Shown here: positions 22,720 through 32,534 of the stretch, piece after piece
Position numbering within the stretch: the stretch's first letter is position 1
How the letters are laid out: each line of letters opens with the position of its first letter
Assembly: GCA_019022495.1 (NCBI GenBank)
Contig: JAFEKR010000034.1
Span: 310,001-374,000, forward strand
Reading direction: 5' to 3'
From: Epichloe hybrida
Lineage: Eukaryota > Ascomycota > Sordariomycetes > Hypocreales > Clavicipitaceae
DNA: 64,000 bases
The notes under the pieces: generated by a model
Database searches by the model: none
Told to the model about the DNA's origin: nothing
What the model saw: only the letters and a program-made list of their open reading frames with translations
Program-made: the position numbers and the translations under genes

Positions 22720-24663
22720 ATGAAGGCTGCTCTTCTTGGCCTCACAGGCCTGGTCGTCACCCATGTGCTGGCCCATCCCGAGAGACGTCACGCCAACGAC
22801 GTCTCTCTCGACAGGCGCGGCGTGGACTTGAGCAAGTTCCGCATGCCCGAGCTCCTCACAGAGTACACTGCTTCCAACAAGGCCAGGTCCCAAGCAGCCG
22901 TCAGCGCCATTCACAAGCGAGGAGACTACGTCGGAGCTGCCCGACAGCTCGTCAAGACCATTGCTCCTGGTGCCGAGTTCCGCGTCGTCGACGACCACTA
23001 CGTTGGTTCTGACGGCCTCGCCCACGTCAACTTCAGGCAGACCCTCCACGGCATCGACATTGACAATGCCGACTTCAACGTCAACGTCAGCCCCGATGGC
23101 ACCATCTTTTCCTACGGGAGCAGCTTCTACAAGGGCGAGGCCCCCAGCGAGAGCCCGCTCATCAAGCGAGCATTCACTGATCCCGCTGCCGCCCTGAAGG
23201 GTGTCGTCGATGCCCTCGGTCTTCCGGTCCGGGCGAACGATGCCAAGGCCGAGCCCAAGCAGAGCAACGAGGAAAAGGAGACGTATACCTTCAAGGGAAC
23301 CCAGGGTGCCGTCAGTGACCCCGAGGCCAAGCTGGTGTACCTCGGCAAGAGCGATGGCTCCCTCGGCCTGACCTGGAGAGTTGAGACGGACGTCATGGAC
23401 AACTGGCTACTGACCTACATCGACGCCGACAACAGCAAGACGGTCCACGGCGTTGTCGATTACGTGTCCGACGTTGCCACGATGCGAGTCTACCCCTGGA
23501 CCGTGGCCTCTCCCGATCAAGGCCGCCGCTCTGTCCAGACGGACCCGTGGAACGTCGACAGCTCCCCGCTGACCTGGTTCGGCGACAGATCCAACAACTA
23601 CACCACTCTCTGGGGCAACAACGCCGTTGCCCAGACCAACCACGACGGCCACAACAACGTCAACGACTACCGAGGCAGCTACCGCCCCAAGTCCACCAGC
23701 GGCAAGTTCGAGTACAAATACTCCCCTCATCAATCCAACAGGAGCGACTACCAGGACGCCTCCATCACCCAGCTCTTCTACACCGCCAACACCTACCACG
23801 ACCTGCTCTACGCCCTGGGCTTCAACGAGGCCGCCGGCAACTTCCAGGCCAAGAACAGCGGCAGGGGAGGCAAGGGCAACGACCTCGTCGTCCTCAACGC
23901 CCAAGACGGCGACGGCACCAACAACGCCGACTTTGCCGCGCCCCCCGACGGCCGCCGCGCCCGCATGAGAATGTACATGTGGACCATGACCACCCCCAAC
24001 CGCGACTGCGCCTTCAGCGCCGACGTGGTCCTGCACGAGTACACCCACGGCCTCTCGGAACGTCTGACGGGCGGGCCCGCCAACTCGGCCTGCCTCACAA
24101 CCCTCGAGTCCGGAGGCATGGGGGAGGGGTGGTCCGACTTCATGGCCGCCGCCGTCCTCGTCAAGCCCGCCGACACGCGCGCCACCGACTTCCCCATCGG
24201 CGCCTGGATCTCCGACAACCCCGCGGGCATCCGGTCCTACCCTTACTCCACCAGCATCAAGACCAACCCGCACACCTACGGCGCCGCCAACAGGAGGAAC
24301 GACGTCCACGACATGGGCGAGATCTGGGCCAACACCCTCTACGAAGTCTTCTGGAACCTCGTCGACAAGCACGGCATCACGGCCGACAAGTACCCCTCCA
24401 CCAACGGCACGACGGGCGTCCCCACCGACGGCCGCTTCCTCGCCATGAAGATTGTCATGGGCGGCATGGCCATCCAGCCATGCCGCCCGAACATGGTGTC
24501 TGCCCGCGACGCCATCCTCGACTCGGACAAGCAGCTGACCCGCGGTGCCAACAAGTGCGAGCTCTGGAAGGGCTTCGCCAAGCGCGGTCTCGGCGTCGGC
24601 GCCGCGTTCAACAACGGCGGCCGCAGACGTGTCGAGGACTTTACCCTCCCGTCTGGCTGCTGA
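22720..24663 (+). CDS. Secreted fungalysin-type metalloprotease (peptidase M36)
   Basis: Intronless, 647 aa. A signal peptide (about 1-18) and an FTP-type propeptide (to about 245) precede the catalytic domain. Zinc ligands are His439 and His443 of HEYTH, with the catalytic Glu440 between them; the third ligand is Glu469 in GMGEGWSDF. The following LTGG and the C-terminal helical half match the family, and the length is typical for the pro-form of this roughly 40-kDa secreted elastase/collagenase. Fungalysins degrade host or substrate protein outside the cell and are often induced by external protein. The gene is flanked by long non-coding regions, fitting a regulated secreted enzyme. Strong third-position GC bias is seen. 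Confidence 0.96.
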   Translation: MKAALLGLTGLVVTHVLAHPERRHANDVSLDRRGVDLSKFRMPELLTEYTASNKARSQAAVSAIHKRGDYVGAARQLVKTIAPGAEFRVVDDHYVGSDGLAHVNFRQTLHGIDIDNADFNVNVSPDGTIFSYGSSFYKGEAPSESPLIKRAFTDPAAALKGVVDALGLPVRANDAKAEPKQSNEEKETYTFKGTQGAVSDPEAKLVYLGKSDGSLGLTWRVETDVMDNWLLTYIDADNSKTVHGVVDYVSDVATMRVYPWTVASPDQGRRSVQTDPWNVDSSPLTWFGDRSNNYTTLWGNNAVAQTNHDGHNNVNDYRGSYRPKSTSGKFEYKYSPHQSNRSDYQDASITQLFYTANTYHDLLYALGFNEAAGNFQAKNSGRGGKGNDLVVLNAQDGDGTNNADFAAPPDGRRARMRMYMWTMTTPNRDCAFSADVVLHEYTHGLSERLTGGPANSACLTTLESGGMGEGWSDFMAAAVLVKPADTRATDFPIGAWISDNPAGIRSYPYSTSIKTNPHTYGAANRRNDVHDMGEIWANTLYEVFWNLVDKHGITADKYPSTNGTTGVPTDGRFLAMKIVMGGMAIQPCRPNMVSARDAILDSDKQLTRGANKCELWKGFAKRGLGVGAAFNNGGRRRVEDFTLPSGC

Positions 24664-25550
24664 GGGACCGAAACCCCAGAAACTTGCTTCAAAACATGAC
24701 GCCACTCATGGCAGCATGAGAAACAGTATCGCATCTTGGTTTCTATCAAGACGTGTTTTTTCTTCTTGTTCTAATTTTTTTTGGGTCAGCGAAGGGCATG
24801 GTTGGAGGGGTAGTTGGTTGATTTGGGTTTTTTTTTTTTGATTCTTCTTGTTTGAAAAAAAAGACACCTTGTATTGCGCATGTCTGGTATATATTCTTCT
24901 TCTTCCTCTCCCTCATGATCCGTATATATTCCTTATGAACCGTATATATTCCTCATGAACCGTATATATTCCTCATGAATCGTATATATTCCTCATGAAT
25001 CGTATATATTCCTTATAAAATATATATATTCCTTATGAACCGTATATATTCCTCATGAATCGTATATATTCCTTGTAAATTGTATATGTTCCTTATAAAC
25101 TATATATATTCCTCATAAACCGTATATATTCCTCATGAATCCCATATGTTCCCGATGAATTGTATACATTCCTCACGAACGGAATATGTTCCTCATGAAC
25201 CGCATATAGCTAAGTCAATCTCATGTACATGCATACCATGCCATGTCTCGCTTCGCGTCAAATGTGAATGGCTGGCAGTGGGTCGGAAGTGGTCCGTAGT
25301 ACCTTTTGCCTTACTTTGCAGCCCTCGTGTACGGAGTGTTGCTGCGCACAAGATTGATAGGTCAGTCTACCACACACAAAGGCGTAGATTCAAGTCATTT
25401 CGTATCGTCATGCGACCGCCATTTTGCTTCATATGCTCACAACATTACATTAATCGACGATGAAATAATACCGGTATTCTAACTCCCATCTTTTTACATG
25501 AATCCACGTGTCATATATGGGGGGAAACCTGCCTCAGAGGCAAATCAAAA
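24664..25550. other. Intergenic region with minisatellite
   Basis: Convergent 3' region between fungalysin (plus) and GPI16 (minus). Apart from the 20-bp tandem array it has T-runs (about 24770, 24830) and no coding sequence. Confidence 0.6.
24911..25210 (+). repeat. 20-bp minisatellite, 15 units in perfect register
   Basis: Fifteen consecutive units near CCTCATGAACCGTATATATT with no insertions or deletions. Differences are almost all transitions, and several convert CA to TA or TG to TA. Divergence rises towards the right end. It is too regular and spacer-free to be a CRISPR array. Confidence 0.95.
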
Positions 25551-27384
25551 TCATTTCTTTGAAAGCCTCTTGAGGATACTCCTCAGCTTCCACTTTCCCA
25601 TTGGGCCGGCAGCCTCGTCCGCACCGACCAACCTCCTCACGAGGATGTTGTACAGTCCTCCAAAGGCTAGCGCAATGGCCGTGGATGTGAAGATGATGAC
25701 GTTGTATGGCATGCTGAAGTCTGGCGTGGGGAGGTAGAGGAGCAGACTTGTGGTGCGCAGGTTCATGACGCTTGGTTCCAGAGTGCGGATGATGGCGGCA
25801 GCGACATCGAAGCCGCGATTCGCGTCGGGAGGGTACTCGGTGTAGCGAAGAATGGCCTTTTCAAAGTCGTATGTGAGGAACACTGTGCACCGGGGGGGGA
25901 TGCGCATCTGCAGCTCGAGTTGGGTGCCGCGGGCGCGGTCGAGGGCTGGCCGGTAGTGAATTTCTTTGATGAGGGATGAGGAGCTCGAGTCTGGCCCGGC
26001 AGAGGTGGAGATGCGGGTGGACAGGGTATGGAGGAAGACGCGCATGAACCAGGGCAGAGATTCGAGGTATACGAACTCAACCTCGTACGGGTTCGGGTTG
26101 GTGAGAATGGCCTGCACGCCGCCGTGTTGCTGGCCTTGGCCCGTGAAGCTGCGCTCCGCGTAGAGTAGAGGCTGGATGGGCCGGACCAAATCCTTGGAAG
26201 CCTCTTCTGGCGTCTTGGCCTCGGATTTCGGAAGGACGAGGGCGAACTCGCTGTCCGATGGGAAGGTGTAGCACCGGGACATGCCGTCATTTGTCTTGAT
26301 CTCCTTGGATCCGTCAGATGCGTGGACAGCACGGGAGTCGGGAACCTGCAAGCAGACGGGGGGAACGCTCGAGTCTGCAAGAGGACAGGTCCCCTTCATG
26401 GGTCGACCAAAGATCTGAGAGAGCGTCCAGTCTTGGTTGTTGAGATGGTCGGCTGGGAAGCAGTGAGAGTCATCATGGTAGGGCTTGGACGTGTCGCAGA
26501 CGAGTTCGTGGTCCGGTGGCGGTCTCGGGATGGGATTGTCTGTAGGTTCGTGTCAGTGGATCAACACGTGGAATTTCATCATTGACGTTCGACGCCGGGT
26601 TTTTCTTCTTCTCCTTCTTCTTCTTCTTACCTCTGGGTCTCTTGGATCGTTCAACGTCCATGACCATATCTATTGTCTGCTCCATCTGCAACACGCATTT
26701 GCCACTCTTGTCGCAAAGTGGCTTCACATCAATGGCCATGCTTTGAAAGGACGAATCGAATAATTTGTGTCCATCCAGTAAGCTCGCAATACCCGCCTTT
26801 CCATGACAAGGCAATAGTTTGAGAAAGGGTGTCAAGTTCTCGGTGCACACCACCTCGTGCGGCAGAACGCCGTGTAGTAGTCTCGTATTTGCCAAGGCAT
26901 CATTCGTATGATGGCCCTCGGGTTGGAAGGACAGCGCCGGTCTGATTGTCCTCGTTTCATCGATGAAGTTGAGGCTCGCGCAGAACAGCCCTGACAGGGC
27001 GTTTGTCAGCGTCAGCCAATTCTCGTCTGCTTGTTTGTCGGTCTCGGCATCCATCCAAGCCCATAATTCCACACCCGTGCCGCCCTCCTTGGTGCCGTTC
27101 CAGGGCCGAGCCCCCCAATTCTCTGCATCCCAGCGTCCCAATGTAAATCTCAGATGGAGTTCGCGTGTGCCCGCATATTCGAGAATTTGACCCAACGATC
27201 GGGGGAACAACCGAAAGTTATGGGCTTCAAAGTCCGCTATCGAAGTGTTGGATTTGAAATTGAAGCTCGCAAGAAGCTGAGAGAGCGGCAGAGGGCGCAA
27301 AGTAAGCTGCTCGTGATAGTCGGCGGCCGCAACGAGCCCGGAAGCGAGAGATGCCAGCAGCGGCGCCAGCCACGGAATCATCAT
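25551..27384 (-). CDS. GPI16: GPI transamidase subunit Gpi16 (PIG-T)
   Basis: Two exons (27384-26631, 26539-25551; 91-nt intron, phase 1) give 580 aa, near the 610 aa of the yeast protein. There is a signal peptide (about 1-20), a large lumenal domain with the YHEQLTLRPLP start and RFTLGRWD block conserved in PIG-T, then a single C-terminal membrane helix (PYNVIIFTSTAIALAFGG) and a short basic tail. Gpi16 is disulfide-linked to the catalytic Gpi8 and stabilises the complex that attaches GPI anchors to proteins in the ER. The intron contains a GAAGAAG tract. It is divergently arranged with LUC7. Confidence 0.95.
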
Positions 27385-27941
27385 GTATGTAGGGAACAGT
27401 GTGCAATGCGGCCGGAAGACCTGGAGTAAGCGGGGAATGTGACAAGCAAAGTAGACGAAGGAATATAAAAGCGAAAAGGAACAAGGAACAAGAAGCTCCG
27501 ATATCGTAAAAGAAAGAAAGACAGAAGGTCAGGATGACGAGGCTACCTGCGCATTTCCAGCTAAAAGGACATCTCAGCGTTGGATGCGTCGTGAAAAGGT
27601 TGCGGACCGAGCTCCCTCCATGAGTTTATCGCGAAGAACCAGACTGACCTTCGCCCTCGACAAGCTGGAGGGAGGCACGGCCCTGGATGGACTTGGAAGC
27701 GACGAGCAGGAACGTGGATCCCCGTCGGGCGGTGACAGACGGCAAAATGAATACCGCAATAGCGACTTGGAGCTTCAACGCCAACTTTCAGTGCCGAACA
27801 ATTCTTCACTCCTCAGTCCTCACATTTCTCGCGTAGCTCTCGCAGAAACCCTCCAGTCCCAAGAAAAATAAACAAACTACTACTCGATAACTCGAACAAT
27901 CGCGACAAATTAGAGGCGCCGCCGGCGACATAAGTTTGAGC
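27385..27941. promoter_or_regulatory. Shared divergent promoter region GPI16/LUC7
   Basis: A 557-bp space between the two start codons must contain both promoters. No obvious TATA box; a purine-rich stretch (27460-27530) lies on the GPI16 side. Confidence 0.5.
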
Positions 27942-28865
27942 ATGGCCGCCGAGCAAAGAAAGCTGCTTGAGCAGCTCATGGGCCATCAATCCACCTCGCG
28001 CGCCGCACAACTATCCCTCGACGACCCTAAAGTCTGCCGTTCCTACCTCGTCGGCACATGTCCTCATGATTTATTCACAAATACAAAGCAAGATCTCGGC
28101 CAATGCCCCAAGGTCCATTCAGAGCCCCTCAAAGCGGAATACGAGGCACTCTCGGATCGAGAAAAGCAGCGTTACGGGTTCGACTACGACTATATGCGCG
28201 ACCTGCAAAAGTACATCGACGATTGCAATCGCCGTATTGACGCGGCACAAAAGAGGCTTGAGAAGACGCCTGATGAGATAAGACAGACTAATGTTCTGGT
28301 GAGCTAGAAGCCCCCAACCCCTTCTCCTCCACCAGATCTGTGGCATTTTTTTTCGCCTCTCGCCCCCCCCCCGGTTCTCTTGTGCTAATATCAAGAAAAT
28401 GTGCAGCTGAAAACTATCGCCGATTTATCAAGCTCGATTAGCAACGGCCTTCTCGAGGTCGAAGTACTCGCATCCATGAACGAAGTCTCGCGCGCCGTCG
28501 ACGAAAACTTCCGCATCAAACAAACCATGCAACAAAAGTCCGACAAGGAGAGGGAACTGAAGGCACTGTCAGATACCTCTGGTCCCTCTGGACACCAGAA
28601 GCTGCAAGTGTGCGACGTATGCGGCGCTTATCTGAGCAGATTAGACAACGATCGCCGACTGGCGGACCACTTCTACGGCAAAATGCACTTGGGCTATGCC
28701 TCCATGCGCAAGACCTACGAGGCGTTCCCGCGTGAGTTGAAGAGTAGACAGAGACAAGGAATGATGGATGACGATGCCGGCGGGGGAATGGGAGGGCCCA
28801 GAGGTCCAAGGGCGGGAGGATACAGGGGGGGCAGAGGGGGCAGAAACTATCGCGGTGGCTGGTAG
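27942..28865 (+). CDS. LUC7: U1 snRNP component Luc7
   Basis: Two exons (27942-28298, 28407-28865; 108-nt intron GTGAGC...GTGCAG) give 271 aa, typical length. The N-terminal LLEQLMG helix leads into the first zinc finger (VCRSYLVGTCPHDLF ... CPKVH). A coiled-coil middle and the second finger (LQVCDVCGAYLS ... HFYGKMHLGY) follow, and the tail is RGG-rich. Luc7 helps U1 snRNP choose the 5' splice site. The GTG of the donor is followed by an in-frame stop, so unspliced message would be truncated after the first finger. Confidence 0.95.
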
Positions 28866-29447
28866 GGCCGAGACTGTTCAATAACGACTCATGTTCCGAG
28901 GTCTGTTGCGTAGGTGACACATCACCTTGGCATCTCTAGTGTACATATATTGCATTGCGTATGGCTCACGCGGTGTTCTTCGGGTGGGACAGCATAAGGG
29001 TTTGGCGTTCTGATGATTTGTGCAGTCGGTGGGGATTCAACGGGAAACACCCTGCTATAGATGTCCTCACAGTTCACGTATACACTCATGAGCTTCCAGG
29101 AACGAAGCGCTTCGTCATGTCCTACACCGTGGGTAGATGTGCTCCGTCCGTCCATGGACAACATTGCTGCTAGTGCACCTCGGAGAAGGAGGCACCCGCA
29201 GAGGGTACGCAAGACTCGGCTCGTGTTCAATCCTATGAATCGCCACAAGAATAAAGACACGTCGTCGAGCCTTTCCATCTATTGTATCTGTATTATGCGC
29301 GGCGCCATGTGCGCCCGGAGCAATTGTGGCTAAAAAGGTAATATCCAAAACGTGCACTTCCCATTGCCCTGACGGCGTCCCCCGCTGCCGATGTCATCCC
29401 TGGCAATCACCTGCACCAGCAGCCGCCTTTCATGCGCGATGCTATGC
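28866..29447. other. Convergent intergenic region
   Basis: Between LUC7 (plus) and the RGG-protein gene (minus). No gene seen. Confidence 0.5.
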
Positions 29448-30680
29448 TCATGATTGGCCTTGCTTCTTCAGTTCGTCAAGAGCTTCCATTTCGTCATCCC
29501 ACTTGCTGCCGGGAGGCGGCGGCGTGGATAATGATGGAATGGGCGCGGGCCCTGTTTTGGGAGGTGGATATGCCGGCACCGCAGGATTGTCGGAGGTCTT
29601 CTTGCTCGCGTCCGAGGGTAATGCGGGAAACTCGTCGGCAGTGAGAGTCGGTGCAGGGCCGTTGCCGCCGCTCGTCGGCTTGGACGACGGGCCGCCGTCG
29701 AGTCCTCCTCGTCCACGACCGCCGCCGCCGCCTCCTCGTCCTCCGCGACCGCGTCCGCCGCCACGATGGCGTTCGTCCAGGAAGCGATCTACGTCGGGAT
29801 GCTCCTCTTCCGCTTCCCTGGCGGCGGCGGCGAACCGGCTGCCACCGAGACCGCCGCGCCTTGTCCCGCGTACACCTCCGTTGGCTCCGCGGAACCCCTT
29901 CCGGGCTTCCTCTTCCAAAGCAGCCGCCTTCCCCTCGTCCCAGCCGCCTTCCTTCATGCCCATGGCCTTGAGCTTGCGCTCGCGGTTCTTGGCTCGCTCT
30001 TCGTCCAGCCTGCGCTTGTCGTCCTCGCCGCGTCGTCTTCGTTCGGCATCCTCTGCTCGTCGTTTGCGAGCGTCCTCCATGCCCTTGGCGTAGGCTTCCG
30101 CATGCTGTTTCTCATCCTTCTCGGCCTTTTCAAACTTGCGCGCCTTTTCGGCTGACAGCAGCTTCATTTGCTCCATCTTGGTGGCGAGCTCCTCCTCTGT
30201 CAGCTTCTGGCGCGGATTGCCTCCGGACCCCAGACGCGCTTGCGGATTGGCAGCGGTGCTCTGAGAGCCGTGAGGCTTCTTCTCCTTTGATGGGGCCGTA
30301 GGGGCGTTGGGAGGCGGCGATGCGCCGTCCGTGTCTTTGGACTCGGGATACTGAATTCCCTTGGGTTTATCCTTGGCGTCCTGGGAAGATACGGGCGATT
30401 TACTCGCGGGCGGGGGTGGTGGTGTGGATTGTTGCTTTTGGTTGGCGTTCCCTTTGCGAGCGAAGCGCGATGATGACAGGTTGCCGCCTTTGGCTTGCGG
30501 CTGCGACGATGACGTTGGAGGTGCCTCGTTGGTTGAGGCATTCGCAGGGACGACAGGAGTCGGCTCTGGGGGATGTTGAGGTATTTGGACCTCTTGCACT
30601 ACAATGGTCTCGCTCTCGACGGGTTCAAAATCGTCGTAGAAGAGGTCATCGTCCGTGCGACCTCCGAATTGGTCGTCCAT
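29448..30680 (-). CDS. RGG-box, coiled-coil, low-complexity protein
   Basis: Intronless, 410 aa from the ATG at 30680. The start is acidic (MDDQFGGRTDDDLFYDD). A disordered Pro/Ser/Gln stretch follows, then a highly charged helical region (about 165-250) with many Lys-Glu pairs. A glycine/arginine-rich stretch with RGG and RGRGG motifs lies at about 300-330, and the C-terminal part has a TADEFPALP motif. RGG boxes usually bind RNA and are arginine-methylated, so an RNA-associated role in ribonucleoprotein or translation is likely but not shown. I do not recognise a named orthologue. Confidence 0.75.
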   Translation of the reverse strand: MDDQFGGRTDDDLFYDDFEPVESETIVVQEVQIPQHPPEPTPVVPANASTNEAPPTSSSQPQAKGGNLSSSRFARKGNANQKQQSTPPPPPASKSPVSSQDAKDKPKGIQYPESKDTDGASPPPNAPTAPSKEKKPHGSQSTAANPQARLGSGGNPRQKLTEEELATKMEQMKLLSAEKARKFEKAEKDEKQHAEAYAKGMEDARKRRAEDAERRRRGEDDKRRLDEERAKNRERKLKAMGMKEGGWDEGKAAALEEEARKGFRGANGGVRGTRRGGLGGSRFAAAAREAEEEHPDVDRFLDERHRGGGRGRGGRGGGGGGRGRGGLDGGPSSKPTSGGNGPAPTLTADEFPALPSDASKKTSDNPAVPAYPPPKTGPAPIPSLSTPPPPGSKWDDEMEALDELKKQGQS

Positions 30681-31157
30681 TTTCGATCGACTGAAAACAA
30701 CTGCTTCAAGCTCAGAAGGATGGAATTGACACGGGCGCCGTCGATTCCATAGAATTGATGCAATGCAAAAAGAATCGGAAAGGAGGAGGGTTGGCGTCTT
30801 ACTAGATGTAACTATCGGGTTCGGGATGGTGAAGGAAGAAGGCTGGGAGCGCAAGCTTTAATACAAGCTGGATGACGGCGCAGATACTGCCGCCACCCCT
30901 GGCCCGGCCCGGCCTGGCCCGGCCCCAATCCAGCAACGGTGGGGGCCCTCGTGTAAGTTGTACCTGTAATCCGTAAGTCGAGGTTGGATTAGATGAAAGA
31001 ATCACGACGTCTTATCCTTGGAGAGCGGCAGTTTTTGGAGATTTTTAAAGAAAACATTCAACTCAATTCAATCTGTTTGGTACAAAATTATCTTGAACAT
31101 CCATGCCTTGACCCGCCACAACACAAACATTCTCATGAAATACGCATACATGAGGAA
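30681..31157. other. Intergenic region
   Basis: Promoter side of the RGG-protein gene and 3' side of the repeated-exon gene, both on minus. A CCCGGCCCGG-like tract lies near 30900. No gene seen. Confidence 0.5.
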
Positions 31158-32396
31158 TTACATGGGAACGGCCTCTGTAGCAGAAGCCTGGGCGCCCTTG
31201 GCAGCGGATGTGACAGAGCCGGCCTGTTGTTTAGTTCTTGTTAGCATTCTCCAAGAGTCCAAGCTATCCATGTGTCATCACTGATCACTGTGATGCGCCT
31301 TTTTCAAATGTGCGAATGTCACTTACAGCACTCGTGGCCATCTTCTCACCCCTCTTCTCTTCCATTTTGGCGGCAGACATGGCAGCGGAAGTGGCAGAGG
31401 CGGCCTATTCATTCTTGTTAGCACATTACCCAGTTGTGTTGGATAGTAGACACTGTTGAAATGTCCAATAACTTACAGCACTCTTGGCGCCCTTCTCACC
31501 CCTCTTCTCTTCCATTTTGGCGGCGGATGTGGCAGAGGCAGCCTGTGTCTTTTCGTAAGCAATGTGAAAGTTTGCACGATAGGTGCTGTTTAGTTAAACT
31601 TACAGCACTCATGGCGCTCGTCTTCGCACCCCTTTTCTCGTTCATATTAGCCTCGGACATGGCAGAGGCGGACTGTTATGTATTAGTTAATGGTATTTCC
31701 CGAGCGATGATAAGACGCTGTTCAAATGTTCAAGTGTAACTTACAGCACTCATGGCGCTTGTCTTCGCACCCCTCTTCTCGTCCATATTGGCCTCGGACA
31801 TAGCAGAGGCGGACTGTCTAGTTTAGATTACTTACAGCACTCATGGCGCTCGTCTTCGCACCCCTTTTCTCGTTCATATTAGCCTCGGACATGGCAGAGG
31901 CGGACTGTTATGTATTAGTTAATGGTATTTCCCGAGCGATGATAAGACGCTGTTCAAATGTTCAAGTGTAACTTACAGCACTCATGGCGCTTGTCTTCGC
32001 ACCCCTCTTCTCGTCCATATTGGCCTCGGACATAGCAGAGGCGGACTGTCGTGGATTAGTTATTAGTATTTCCCAAGCGATAATAAGACACTATTTGAAT
32101 GTTCAAGTGTAACTTACAGCACTCTTGGCGGCCTTCTTACCACTCTTGGAAGCCTTGGAAGCCTCGGAAGACATAGAACGGGCCTCGATGGCTTTCTATT
32201 CACGCATCAGCTGGGAAATTGTCCCGGAAGCGACTAGTCCGCTCAAACCGGGTAAACATACAGAGGCAGCCAAGCCGGATGGGAGAGAAGCGCTAGTGGA
32301 AAGCATCATGGTCTTTTTGGAAGCGCTGCCCTGGTTCATGGGGCTGGCGATGGCGAGGCCAACAATGGCAGAGAAGACGGTAGTGGTGAACTTCAT
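31158..32396 (-). CDS. Secreted protein made of repeated symmetric exons, with Kex2-type sites
   Basis: Nine exons, all phase 0: 32396-32262, 32195-32118, 32045-31977, 31904-31836, 31813-31745, 31672-31604, 31542-31477, 31404-31327, 31223-31158. The full join is 232 aa. Exon 1 encodes a signal peptide (MKFTTTVFSAIVGLAIAS). Exons 3-6 are 69 nt each and encode near-identical 23-residue units containing SASAMSEANM, EKR and GAKTSAMSA. Exons 7 and 8 encode related units with MEEKRGEK, and the last exon ends in EAVPM. Every unit of exons 3-8 has one Lys-Arg, a Kex2-type cleavage site, so repeated peptides could be released during secretion. All donors but the first are GTAAGT. I recognise no family. 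Confidence 0.8.
31598..32050. repeat. Perfect 221-bp tandem duplication (two exons plus introns)
   Basis: 31598-31818 and 31830-32050 are identical base for base by reading, offset 232 bp, with an 11-bp filler between. Each copy holds one pair of exons and the 72-nt intron between them. The identity includes intron sequence, which implies a recent event or gene conversion. Confidence 0.95.
31814..31835 (-). other. 22-nt candidate intron at the duplication junction
   Basis: The gap between the fourth and fifth exons begins GTAAGT, holds CTAAAC and ends GACAG, but is only 22 nt. Left unspliced it gives a stop (TAG) after five extra codons. Either a very small intron is removed, or one flanking exon is skipped, which would stay in frame. 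Confidence 0.7.
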
Positions 32397-32528
32397 GATG
32401 AAATTGTTGAGTTTGCGGGTGTAGTTTTCGTTTTTCGAGTCTGATTATGTGAATACGTTGAAGAACTGGCTGGAGAGCTGACTGGAGAATCAAGTTTCTT
32501 TCGGGACCGGAAAGATGGATTACTTATA

Positions 32529-32534
32529 CTTATA
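32529..32534 (-). promoter_or_regulatory. TATA-like element of repeated-exon gene
   Basis: On the minus strand the sequence reads CTATAAGTATAAGTA about 135 bp before the ATG, a spacing like that of the two clear TATA boxes in this window. Confidence 0.45.

Noticed and set aside
23407..24705. 432-codon minus-strand and 390-codon plus-strand alternative frames over fungalysin
   Set aside because: They are by-products of strong third-position GC bias; only the M36 frame has catalytic motifs.
24911..25210. Tandem array considered as CRISPR
   Set aside because: The units are contiguous with no unique spacers, and the host is a eukaryote.
31158..32396. Repeat array read as a plus-strand gene or as a transposon remnant
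   Set aside because: The minus strand has matching splice sites, constant phase and a signal peptide at the proper end; no terminal repeats or transposase were seen.
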